Source: Oscillospiraceae bacterium
Lineage (GTDB): Bacteria > Bacillota > Clostridia > Oscillospirales > Ruminococcaceae
DNA: 5,711 bases
Reading direction: 5' to 3'
NCBI GenBank assembly: GCA_031285945.1
Contig: JAITVF010000147.1
Coordinates: 1-5,711 of the forward strand
A program made the translations under genes and the position numbers. Below the pieces are notes generated by a model, which saw nothing but the letters and a program-made list of their open reading frames with translations, was not told where the DNA came from and searched no databases. Positions within the stretch are counted from its first letter, which is position 1, and each line of letters starts with the position of its first letter. This document shows positions 1-5,536 of this stretch, piece by piece.

Positions 1-1
1 C

Positions 2-265
2 CTCGACCTTATGGCCGAGGCGGACAGCCGCGCCATTCTTCTTTCAAAAGAACAAATCGCCCCCGCCTTTTTTGATCTTTCGACAAGGCTACTGGGAGCG
101 ATTCTGCAAAAGTATACGACCTACGGCATATCCATGGCCGTTTGGGGGGATTTTTCGGACGGCAGCAAATCCCTTCAGGAGTTCATATGGGAATCGAACC
201 GGGGAGGGCGCTTTTTATTCCTCGGCAGCAGGCAAGAGGCTCTCGCGGCCCTGTTAAAGGGCTGA
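2..265 (+). CDS. DUF4180 domain protein, 3' part only
   Basis: The reading frame is already open at the left edge (codons Leu-Asp-Leu precede the first visible Met at 11), so the gene starts outside the window and the Met at 11 is probably internal. The visible 87 residues match my memory of the C-terminal part of DUF4180: LDLM at the edge, then ILLSKEQIAPAFFDLSTRL, GAILQKY, VWGDFS, and SLQEFIWESNRGG near the end. DUF4180 proteins are usually about 110-120 residues, so roughly 30 N-terminal residues should lie upstream. The family is small, soluble and has no established function. No signal peptide or membrane segment is visible in this part. The gene ends with TGA and converges on the amidohydrolase, whose stop lies 53 bp further on. 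Family assignment is from remembered motifs; function is unknown. Confidence 0.8.
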   Translation, partial: LDLMAEADSRAILLSKEQIAPAFFDLSTRLLGAILQKYTTYGISMAVWGDFSDGSKSLQEFIWESNRGGRFLFLGSRQEALAALLKG

Positions 266-276
266 GCGGGTTTTTG

Positions 277-317
277 GGGCTTGCTTTTAGGGCTTGCTTT
301 TAGGGCTTGTGCTTTTT
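277..317. repeat. 13-bp tandem repeat, about three copies
   Basis: The unit GGGCTTGCTTTTA occurs perfectly at 277-289 and 290-302. A third, imperfect copy follows at 303-317 (GGGCTTGTGCTTTTT, with an extra TG). The array fills most of the 53-bp gap between two convergent genes and stops just short of the amidohydrolase stop codon. It has no strong hairpin, so it is not an obvious terminator. Slippage-prone low-complexity sequence is the simplest reading. Confidence 0.8.
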
Positions 318-318
318 C

Positions 319-1134
319 TTAAAATTTTAACGCAAGCTTATAAATTCTGCGGGCGTTCTCGCAGAATACGGCCTCGTGGTGGGGCGGCGGTATGAGCTCC
401 GCCACAAAATCAATATAGCCCTTCATGTTGGCAAGGGGCCAGTCGGTCGCGTACATCAGCCGGTCATAAGCGCCCGCGTAGGCTATCCAGGTCTTTAAGT
501 GATCTATATAGCCCTTCATATCCGCAAGGCGCGCCTTAACGTCGGTGTTGCCCACCAGCATACCCGAAAGGTCGGCCGAGACGTTTGGGTTCTTGTGCAG
601 GATTACGGCCGCGTCCATGACCCAGGGATTGCCCAGGTGGCACATTACAAAATTTACCCCCGGGTAATCTGAGGCGACCTCGTCGATTGTCATGGGGTGG
701 CAGTATTTGAGCCTGCCGTGCGTTCCGGCTACCTCCCCGGTGTGGATCGCGACCGGGACGCCGTACTCCTCGGCGAGGCGGTAAACGGGCTTGTAGACAT
801 CGTCGTATACATAGGCCTCGTTATAGCCGGGGTAGAGCTTTATACCCACGCAGGCCTCACGGTTCAGGTGGAGCCTCAGCTTGCTGACCGTATCCGCGCC
901 GACCTCGCCGGTAAAGGAAAACCTGTCGAGCCCGACACAATAGCGCATAAATTCCGGATAGACATGGTCTTCCGGCGAGAGGCCGCGGTTGCCCATGACC
1001 ACGGCCCCTTCTATTCCCAGCTCGCCGAATGTCTTTTTAAGATGGGCCGCGCTGTTCTCGTGCCCCGCCGCAAGGGCAAGCTGGTGGAAGTGTGGAAGGT
1101 CAAAAAAGTGAATATGCGCGTCGATGATTTTCAT
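319..1134 (-). CDS. Amidohydrolase-2 family metal-dependent hydrolase
   Basis: A 271-residue TIM-barrel hydrolase of the amidohydrolase-related type (Amidohydro_2, PF04909). It begins directly on the first metal-binding strand: MKIIDAHIHFF gives the H-x-H pair His7/His9. Further likely metal and active-site residues are His131 in VAIHTGE, His166 in MCHLGNPW and Asp231 in YATDWPL; Lys99 in GIKLYPGY and the closing ENARRIY motif (258-264) also fit the family. There is no signal peptide, so it should be cytoplasmic. Members hydrolyse or decarboxylate varied cyclic or carboxylated substrates, and I cannot name a substrate here. The start is supported by AGGGAG (bases 1147-1142 read on the minus strand), 7 nt before the ATG. 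It is transcribed divergently from nth, with no catabolic neighbours in view to suggest a pathway. Confidence 0.88.
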   Translation of the reverse strand: MKIIDAHIHFFDLPHFHQLALAAGHENSAAHLKKTFGELGIEGAVVMGNRGLSPEDHVYPEFMRYCVGLDRFSFTGEVGADTVSKLRLHLNREACVGIKLYPGYNEAYVYDDVYKPVYRLAEEYGVPVAIHTGEVAGTHGRLKYCHPMTIDEVASDYPGVNFVMCHLGNPWVMDAAVILHKNPNVSADLSGMLVGNTDVKARLADMKGYIDHLKTWIAYAGAYDRLMYATDWPLANMKGYIDFVAELIPPPHHEAVFCENARRIYKLALKF

Positions 1135-1209
1135 TTGCAGGCTCCCTGTTTATTATAATTGCGAGCAAGCATATATATTAATACTACTACGCATTTAAAA
1201 TACTTCTTT

Positions 1210-1247
1210 CTATTGCTTCCCCCGCCTCTGGCGGGGGGAAGCAATAG
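1210..1247. repeat. Near-perfect 17-bp-stem palindrome in divergent spacer
   Basis: The left arm (1210-1226, CTATTGCTTCCCCCGCC) pairs with the right arm (1230-1247) over 17 bp with one bulged G (five C facing six G) and a 3-nt TCT loop. Weaker symmetry goes further out (ATACTTCTTT on the left; AGTAATAGTAT on the right), giving an imperfect palindrome of about 65 bp. It sits between the divergent starts of the amidohydrolase and nth. Neither side carries a T-tract, so it is a poor intrinsic terminator. It could be an interspersed repeat or MITE-like relic, or a structured element in the leader of nth. I see no second copy in the window. Confidence 0.85.
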
Positions 1248-1293
1248 AGTAATAGTATAAAAGCATTTTATTTGCGGATTAGTATAACAATGC

Positions 1294-1308
1294 GAGGTTA
1301 TGGCCGTG
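1294..1308 (+). promoter_or_regulatory. RBS that favours a GTG start for nth
   Basis: The only purine-rich site before nth is GAGG at 1294-1297. It is just 2 nt from the ATG at 1300, too close for normal initiation, but exactly 8 nt from the in-frame GTG at 1306. Start at the GTG would shorten the protein by two residues. This is based on spacing alone. Confidence 0.55.
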
Positions 1309-1959
1309 ACAAAGAGTGAGAAGGCCGCCGCCATAGTGGCGGCGCTTGAGGAGCAGTATCCCGAGGCGGTTTGCTCCCTCAATTACGCCGAGCCCTACCG
1401 GCTGCTTATCGCGGTGCGCCTGGCCGCCCAGTGCACCGACGAGCGGGTGAATAAGACCACCCCCATATTATTTGCCCGCTACGCGACCCTGAGTGAGCTT
1501 GCAAAGGCGGATGCGGAGGAGGTCGCGCAGATCGTACGGCCCTGCGGGCTCGGCAACACAAAGGCCCGGGACATAGTGGCCATGTGCGGGGAGCTTATCG
1601 GGCGCTTTGAGGGACGCGTTCCCGACACAATGGGGGAGCTGCTGAGCCTTACCGGGGTGGGGCGAAAAACCGCAAACCTTATACTGGGGGACGTTTACGG
1701 CAAGCCCGCGGTGGTCTGCGACACTCACTGCATACGCATAACCAACCTGATGGGACTCGCAAGCTCGAAAAATCCCGACGCCGTAGAGCGGAGCCTGAGA
1801 GAAGTGCTGCCCATGGATAAGGCCAACGATTTTTGCCACCGGCTTGTCCTCCACGGCCGGGCGGTATGCCGGGCAAGGTCGCCGGCCTGCCGGGAGTGCC
1901 GCGCCGTGAGCCTTTGCGATTACGGCAGAAAGCGGGACGCCGGGGTTACACCTAAATAG
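1300..1959 (+). CDS. nth: Endonuclease III (DNA glycosylase/AP lyase)
   Basis: A 219-residue HhH-GPD base-excision repair enzyme that removes oxidised pyrimidines from DNA and nicks the abasic site by beta-elimination. The N-terminal helical region carries LLIAVRLAAQCTDERVN (35-51), typical of Nth. The helix-hairpin-helix LTGVGRKTAN (117-126) contains the likely Schiff-base lysine Lys123, and CDTHCIRI (140-147) holds the catalytic Asp141. Four cysteines, 190, 197, 200 and 206, follow the C-x6-C-x2-C-x5-C pattern of the [4Fe-4S] cluster. Length is normal for bacterial Nth. The ATG at 1300 is used here, but GTG at 1306 has better ribosome-site spacing. The gene stands alone on the plus strand and its last 8 bp overlap the end of the convergent membrane-protein gene. 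MutY is less likely because the protein is short and lacks the MutY C-terminal domain. Confidence 0.96.
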   Translation: MAVTKSEKAAAIVAALEEQYPEAVCSLNYAEPYRLLIAVRLAAQCTDERVNKTTPILFARYATLSELAKADAEEVAQIVRPCGLGNTKARDIVAMCGELIGRFEGRVPDTMGELLSLTGVGRKTANLILGDVYGKPAVVCDTHCIRITNLMGLASSKNPDAVERSLREVLPMDKANDFCHRLVLHGRAVCRARSPACRECRAVSLCDYGRKRDAGVTPK

Positions 1960-3013
1960 TCTGGACATATAAAAGCTTCCACTCGCCGCCAACCCGGACA
2001 AAGGGCATGCTATAGGCGGTGGGGTAGGGGTAGACGCGGCCGGCGATGATATTGTAGTCAAAGCGTATCACGCCTGAGAAGCAATCCCGCGACCAGGCGG
2101 CGATATCGGTAACCGCCACCTTATCGATAGAATAGCCGGTATGGGGAACATACCAGCTGCGGTCAAAGGTGCGCAAGCTCTCGTAAAATTCGGTTCCGGG
2201 CAGCAAAAACGACGCGACAGCGGAAAACTCGGCGTCGTTGGTCACATACGCCGCGTATGCCTTCGCCGCCTCTTCTATGAGGGCCGCGAAGGCGTTTTCC
2301 GTTTCGCGCGAAAGCACCTCCCGCCCCGTAAAATGCCCGGGGGCTTCCACATCCTCCTCCAGAATGCACTCGCCGTCCGGCAGCTTAAGGCTCAATTCCT
2401 GCGGGTAAAGAGTTTGCCCTGTGGTGTACCGCATCCTAACAGGCCGCTCCTCCTCGGGCAGGGAGGCAAAAAGCGGGAGGGGCAGCTCCTCGATTACGGC
2501 GTTTTCGGGGGTGAGCGGCAGCCCGTTCAAATAAACCTCGAGATGCTGAGGAACGGTGACGGTAACCCCCTCAAAGAGGGGAAAGTCGCAGCGGACCTTA
2601 TAGCGCCCGTCCTCCGCCTCCGGGCTCTGGGATACCCATACGGTGCCCACCTCTCTTTCGCCGTCAAGAATCGCGTACTGCTCCCACCCGCCGGACGGGG
2701 GAGCGCTTGTCCGGCGGTGCTGCAGGTCCTCAACGGCCCCAAAGATACCCTCGACAACGGACCTGTAGTCCGCGTTGGAATTCAAAGGGTCGGGAAGGAA
2801 GCCCGAATCCTTGAGGATATCGGAAAAATCCCCGGCCTTAACCGCGAGGACATATCCGCGAATGGCGGCGCCGGGGGTAGACTCCTCGTAAAGTTCCAGC
2901 GCGTTCCACAACCGGTTCAGTAGAACGCCCACCACGCAGATGCAGGCCAGCGCGAAAAAGATAAGAAAGAGCCAAAATTTTGATACCCGCCGTTCGGACG
3001 CAAATTCATTCAT
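1952..3013 (-). CDS. Single-pass membrane-anchored protein, NTF2-like, function unknown
   Basis: I do not recognise a named family for this 353-residue protein. A short charged N-terminus is followed by one hydrophobic segment (about 13-33, FWLFLIFFALACICVVGVLL), with the remainder predicted outside the cell. The first outer region (about 48-95: AAIRGYVLAVKAGDFSDIL, then a helix around FGAVEDL) resembles the opening helices of an NTF2-like fold. A beta-rich middle follows, with VYLNGLPLTPENAV near 160-173, similar in style to small carrier domains of surface proteins. The C-terminal stretch (about 245-353), starting AYAAYVTND and ending VGGEWKLLYVQTI, looks like a second NTF2-like domain. This layout recalls TcaA-type Bacillota membrane proteins, but that is inference. 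The ATG at 3013 follows GAAAGG with a rather long 12-nt gap. Its end overlaps nth tail to tail by 8 bp. Confidence 0.82.
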   Translation of the reverse strand: MNEFASERRVSKFWLFLIFFALACICVVGVLLNRLWNALELYEESTPGAAIRGYVLAVKAGDFSDILKDSGFLPDPLNSNADYRSVVEGIFGAVEDLQHRRTSAPPSGGWEQYAILDGEREVGTVWVSQSPEAEDGRYKVRCDFPLFEGVTVTVPQHLEVYLNGLPLTPENAVIEELPLPLFASLPEEERPVRMRYTTGQTLYPQELSLKLPDGECILEEDVEAPGHFTGREVLSRETENAFAALIEEAAKAYAAYVTNDAEFSAVASFLLPGTEFYESLRTFDRSWYVPHTGYSIDKVAVTDIAAWSRDCFSGVIRFDYNIIAGRVYPYPTAYSMPFVRVGGEWKLLYVQTI

Positions 3014-3041
3014 GTATGGGGTATGCCTTTCGTTTAAGCTT

Positions 3042-3047
3042 ATTATA
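3042..3047 (-). promoter_or_regulatory. Possible -10 box (TATAAT) inside the repeat, for the membrane-protein gene
   Basis: Read on the minus strand, the outermost repeat arm gives TATAAT. Transcription would begin near 3035, leaving a leader of about 22 nt that includes GAAAGG (3031-3026) before the ATG at 3013. No good -35 is seen at 16-18 nt. The same hexamer arises wherever the palindrome arm occurs, so it may be fortuitous. Confidence 0.3.
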
Positions 3048-3154
3048 TCATGTAAGTATGATATAATTGCGCATCCAAAGGCGGTTGCCGCCCGCAGGCG
3101 GCGAGCCGTTGCGCATAAATTATAATAGCCGCGGACTTTGCGGCTATTATATCA
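3042..3154. repeat. Composite palindromic repeat, copy 1
   Basis: Three hairpins in a row. The first is AT-rich, 3042-3051 with 3058-3067 (ATTATATCAT/ATGATATAAT), 10 bp around a 6-nt loop. The second is a GC-rich core bounded by the self-complementary TGCGCA at 3068-3073 and 3110-3115. Inside that core a 6-bp perfect stem (GCCGCC 3087-3092 with GGCGGC 3097-3102, loop CGCA) extends outward with one bulge. The third is 3121-3132 with 3140-3151 (TATAATAGCCGC and its complement), 12 bp around a 7-nt loop. The last arm is shared with copy 2. No coding frame is evident here. Confidence 0.85.
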
Positions 3155-3234
3155 TGTTTACATGATATAATTGGCCATCGCCGTAAGGCGGGCCATAAAT
3201 TATAATAGCCGTAGCCTTTGCGGCTATTATATCA
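3146..3234. repeat. Composite palindromic repeat, copy 2
   Basis: Same order of parts as copy 1. An AT hairpin at 3146-3156 with 3161-3171 (ATTATATCATG/CATGATATAAT, 11 bp, loop TTTA) is followed by a short GC core, TGGCC 3172-3176 with GGCCA 3191-3195 and inner CGCC/GGCG. The final hairpin is TATAATAGCCG at 3201-3211 with 3221-3231. The block CATAAATTATAATAGCCG is identical in both copies (3114-3131 and 3194-3211), and the closing CGGCTATTATATCA is identical too (3141-3154 and 3221-3234). The core is 24 bp shorter than in copy 1 and differs in sequence while keeping its pairing. The last arm runs into the end of the NAGPA-domain gene. Confidence 0.85.
3201..3231 (-). terminator. Hairpin at the end of the NAGPA-domain gene, possible terminator
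   Basis: An 11-bp perfect stem (TATAATAGCCG/CGGCTATTATA, 9-nt loop) begins at the stop codon of the NAGPA-domain gene. On the minus strand it is followed by ATTTATGG, which is AT-rich but not a true T-tract. It may slow or stop transcription, or protect the mRNA 3' end. It is also part of the repeat, so termination may be a by-product. Confidence 0.35.
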
Positions 3235-4279
3235 CAATAAATGCTCCGGGCTGCTGGCGGGAGCCGTATATAGAGGCGCAGACGTTGATTATTTCGCCCC
3301 CGTAGACCATCACGCTCGAGGAGCCGCCATCCAGGTTGGCGGCGTTTACCGCCCCGTATTCGAGCATTATATCGATGCAGTCACGGTAGGTGGCCCCAAG
3401 GCTGGAGGGCTGGCGGCCGTCTATTACCAGCATAAGAACCGCGCCGTCCGCCCGCTGGCCTATCACGGTTCTGGGATTGAGCCCGCCGCCCCAGCCCGCA
3501 ACCTCCGACGCATTGCCGTTTACTATGAATACAGGCCCGAAGCTTACCGCGTCACGTATGCCGCGGCTCATCGCGGCTCCTCCCGTCATTCTGCCCACCA
3601 CCAGCCTGTCGTCACTGTCAAAGCCCACAACGTCGTAGCTGCCTGCGGCGCTGCCGCAGCGCAAAACCCCGCCCTGGATAATGAGCCCGACCGGCTGGCC
3701 GCCGGTGCCCACGCCGTTTTCATCCTCAAAGCCGCCCGCGTTTATTCCGGCCACCGCCGCGGAATCGGCCACAAAATCCTCGATTCTCCGGCCGGACGCC
3801 TCCTCGCCAAAGGCGGGAATGGTCGCGAGCTTAACCCTTGAGGGATCTTTTATCACCATAAGCTTACCCTTATAGGTTTCGCCCGAGATATCGTGAAGGG
3901 CTATGTCGGGCTGAGCCGAATCCCCGGCGGCGGGCTCCTCGAAGGTTAGGCCGCGGGAGGTAACCTCGTCGCTGGCGGCGACCGAATTGCGCAGGAAGAC
4001 AGCCTCGATTTCCTCCTGCGACAAAAAGAGGCGGGGAACAAACTTAAGCGCGCTGGTTTCCTCGCAGGAGACTACGAAAAGATCCCTCGCGGCCACAGAC
4101 GGCCCGAGGCAGAAAATCCTTGCGGCGCCCACGGCAAGGCTGCCCGCCGCAAGAACCAGAACCAGCAAAACCGCCAAAGCCCGCCCCAGAATTTTAAGGG
4201 CAAGCGTAAGCCTTTGCCCGCGCGGGGCTTGGCGCTCGGCCGTTTCGGCGGGGGATGTGATTACCGTAGCTTGTGCCAT
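3227..4279 (-). CDS. Phosphodiester glycosidase (NAGPA domain) family protein, membrane-anchored
   Basis: A 350-residue protein with a cytoplasmic N-terminus (1-30), one membrane segment (about 32-55, rich in Leu, Val and Ala) and an outer catalytic domain. The domain matches the NAGPA family (PF09992), whose mammalian namesake removes N-acetylglucosamine from phosphodiester-linked sugars; bacterial members are often labelled exopolysaccharide biosynthesis proteins. Visible landmarks are GINAGGF (178-184), SFGPVFIVNG (246-255), NPRTVIGQ (268-275), VIDGRQPSSLGAT (285-297) and the signature NLDGGSSSVMV (315-325). The start has GGAGGA (4295-4290 on the minus strand) 10 nt upstream. It follows the GT2-GtrA gene by 109 bp on the same strand, suggesting work on a surface glycan, though its substrate is unknown. 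The final Ile codon and TAA stop lie within the last arm of a palindromic repeat. Confidence 0.9.
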   Translation of the reverse strand: MAQATVITSPAETAERQAPRGQRLTLALKILGRALAVLLVLVLAAGSLAVGAARIFCLGPSVAARDLFVVSCEETSALKFVPRLFLSQEEIEAVFLRNSVAASDEVTSRGLTFEEPAAGDSAQPDIALHDISGETYKGKLMVIKDPSRVKLATIPAFGEEASGRRIEDFVADSAAVAGINAGGFEDENGVGTGGQPVGLIIQGGVLRCGSAAGSYDVVGFDSDDRLVVGRMTGGAAMSRGIRDAVSFGPVFIVNGNASEVAGWGGGLNPRTVIGQRADGAVLMLVIDGRQPSSLGATYRDCIDIMLEYGAVNAANLDGGSSSVMVYGGEIINVCASIYGSRQQPGAFIVI

Positions 4280-4316
4280 GCGCTGAATATCCTCCGGCGT
4301 TTAAGTATGATTGCCA

Positions 4317-4345
4317 ATTATATTATGCGACGCGCGCGACCGAAA
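4317..4345 (-). promoter_or_regulatory. Possible promoter of the NAGPA-domain gene
   Basis: On the minus strand TATAAT (4322-4317) lies 17 nt after TTTCGG (4345-4340), a weak -35. Transcription would begin near 4310, leaving a leader of about 30 nt with GGAGGA before the ATG. The rest of this 109-bp gap shows only a small 5-bp hairpin (4352-4366) without a T-tract. The gene may instead be read through from the glycosyltransferase. Confidence 0.3.
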
Positions 4346-4388
4346 TTCCACCGGGAAAAACTCCCGTGCGGCTTAACTTCCCGCAGGC

Positions 4389-5453
4389 TCAGCCGCCTGC
4401 TTGTGATTGCGCGTCTTCCTTAAAAACCCAGGCGCGCTGTATGGAAAAGCTCAAAAGCATAAGCAATATATCAACCAAAAGCTTTGAGGGAGTCTCGAGA
4501 AAGCCCAAAGCCTGCACAAGAAAATTTACGCCCAAGAACGAAAACAGCAGCTGGCAGGCGCAAAGCAGGTAATAGCGGCCCATCGAGCTGCCCAGCCTTC
4601 GCTCGCTCGAAAAAACAAAGCTGCGGTTCATAAAGAAGTTTACAAGGGAGGAGCAAACCCTTGCCCCCGCAGTGGACGCAAGTATGCGCAGTGAAACGTC
4701 CATACCCCAAAGCAGCCGGTTTAAAAGGGCAAAGAGGGCGATATCAATAAAAAAGCTTATGAGAGAAGCCGACAAAAACTTTAAAATAAGCCCGTAAATG
4801 CGTATTGAATCCTTAAGGGGGTTAAAGTGTGAGGAAGCGTTGCCCTGGATATATACAGTGGAGATAGGAACCTCGACTATGGGAATATGATGCTTGCCCG
4901 CCTCGAGCAGCATATTGGTTTCAAACTCGTAGCGCTCGCCCGGGACCTTTTTGAGTATGCGGCAAAACTCCCGGGGAATGGCCCGAAGCCCCGTTTGGGT
5001 GTCGGTTACCTCGATACCGCACAAAAAGCGGAAGACCCCGCTCGTAATCCGATTGCCCAGCATGGAGCGAAGGGGAACGTCCTGCTGCGAAAAGTTTCTG
5101 CCGCCTATTATAAGCGCGTCGGGATTCTTAAGCAGCGCGCGGGCGCAGGCCATGACGTCCTCCCTTGCGTGCTGGCCGTCGGCGTCCGCCGTAACCACGC
5201 CCAGCCAGTCGGGGCACTCATCTAAAAAGGCGGCAAAGGCCGTTTTAAGGGCGCGGCCCTTGCCTTTGTTTTCATCGTGGCGCAGAACGGAGCAGCCGGG
5301 AATGGCCGCGGCCTCGGCAAAAAACGGCGCGTATGCCGGGCCGCTGCCGTCGTCGACCACAAAGACGCGAAGCCCTTCGGCCGCAAGCTCGCGCACCACC
5401 TCGCACATATGCTCGTCTGGATTAAGGGATGGAACAATAGCGGCAATTTTCAT
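4389..5453 (-). CDS. Fused GT2 glycosyltransferase and GtrA-like membrane protein
   Basis: A 354-residue two-part protein. Residues 1 to about 215 form a GT-A fold family 2 glycosyltransferase of the dolichol-phosphate-mannose-synthase/polyprenyl-phosphate type: AAIVPSLNPDE (4-14), nucleotide-binding FVVDDGSG (31-38), NKGKGRALK (62-70), the metal-binding DADGQH (90-95) and DTQTGLRAIP (151-160). Residues about 222-345 form a GtrA-like four-helix membrane domain, with LISFFIDIALFALL, the typical SSLVNFFMNRSFVF (268-281) and a final RAWVF. Such proteins probably load a sugar onto a polyprenyl phosphate and help move or use it across the membrane. The ATG at 5453 follows GGTGG (5464-5460 on the minus strand) by 6 nt. 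It lies upstream of the NAGPA-domain gene on the same strand. Donor sugar and acceptor cannot be read from sequence. Confidence 0.92.
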   Translation of the reverse strand: MKIAAIVPSLNPDEHMCEVVRELAAEGLRVFVVDDGSGPAYAPFFAEAAAIPGCSVLRHDENKGKGRALKTAFAAFLDECPDWLGVVTADADGQHAREDVMACARALLKNPDALIIGGRNFSQQDVPLRSMLGNRITSGVFRFLCGIEVTDTQTGLRAIPREFCRILKKVPGERYEFETNMLLEAGKHHIPIVEVPISTVYIQGNASSHFNPLKDSIRIYGLILKFLSASLISFFIDIALFALLNRLLWGMDVSLRILASTAGARVCSSLVNFFMNRSFVFSSERRLGSSMGRYYLLCACQLLFSFLGVNFLVQALGFLETPSKLLVDILLMLLSFSIQRAWVFKEDAQSQAGG

Positions 5454-5489
5454 ATATATCCACCAGCCTGTTTATGTTAGAAATTGGAA

Positions 5490-5495
5490 ATTATA
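5490..5495 (-). promoter_or_regulatory. Possible -10 box upstream of the GT2-GtrA gene
   Basis: TATAAT on the minus strand, 36 bp before the ATG, would give a leader of about 30 nt carrying the GGTGG ribosome site. The -35 position at 17 nt (TGTGCC) is poor. The 38-bp tandem array begins about 40 bp further upstream, so it could lie next to the promoter. Confidence 0.3.
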
Positions 5496-5536
5496 AAGCG
5501 GTAGAGACAAAGGGCACACAGAGGCGCAGCTATTCC

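Noticed and set aside
248..275. Possible terminator for the DUF4180 gene (GCCCT/AGGGC stem and a later run of five T)
   Set aside because: The stem is only 5 bp, overlaps the coding end, and the T run is about 9 nt away from it.
1152..1157. TATAAT on the minus strand upstream of the amidohydrolase
   Set aside because: It is so close to the gene that transcription would start within the AGGGAG ribosome site, and it has no good -35.
697..1158. Open plus-strand frame opposite the amidohydrolase
   Set aside because: It lies antisense to a gene with clear catalytic motifs and its translation shows no family features; GC-rich genes commonly leave such open frames.
1154..1175. Short matches in the amidohydrolase leader to other repeats (TATAATTGCG as at 3062-3071, CAAGCATATA as in the 38-bp unit)
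   Set aside because: Each match is only 10 bases of AT-rich sequence without the surrounding palindrome or unit, so chance is a sufficient explanation.
2141..2923. 260-codon plus-strand frame opposite the membrane-protein gene
   Set aside because: It has no ribosome site or recognisable domain, while the minus-strand frame has a coherent membrane anchor and domain layout.
3218..3841. 207-codon plus-strand frame opposite the NAGPA-domain gene
   Set aside because: It is antisense to strong NAGPA signatures, begins inside a repeat and has no family motifs.
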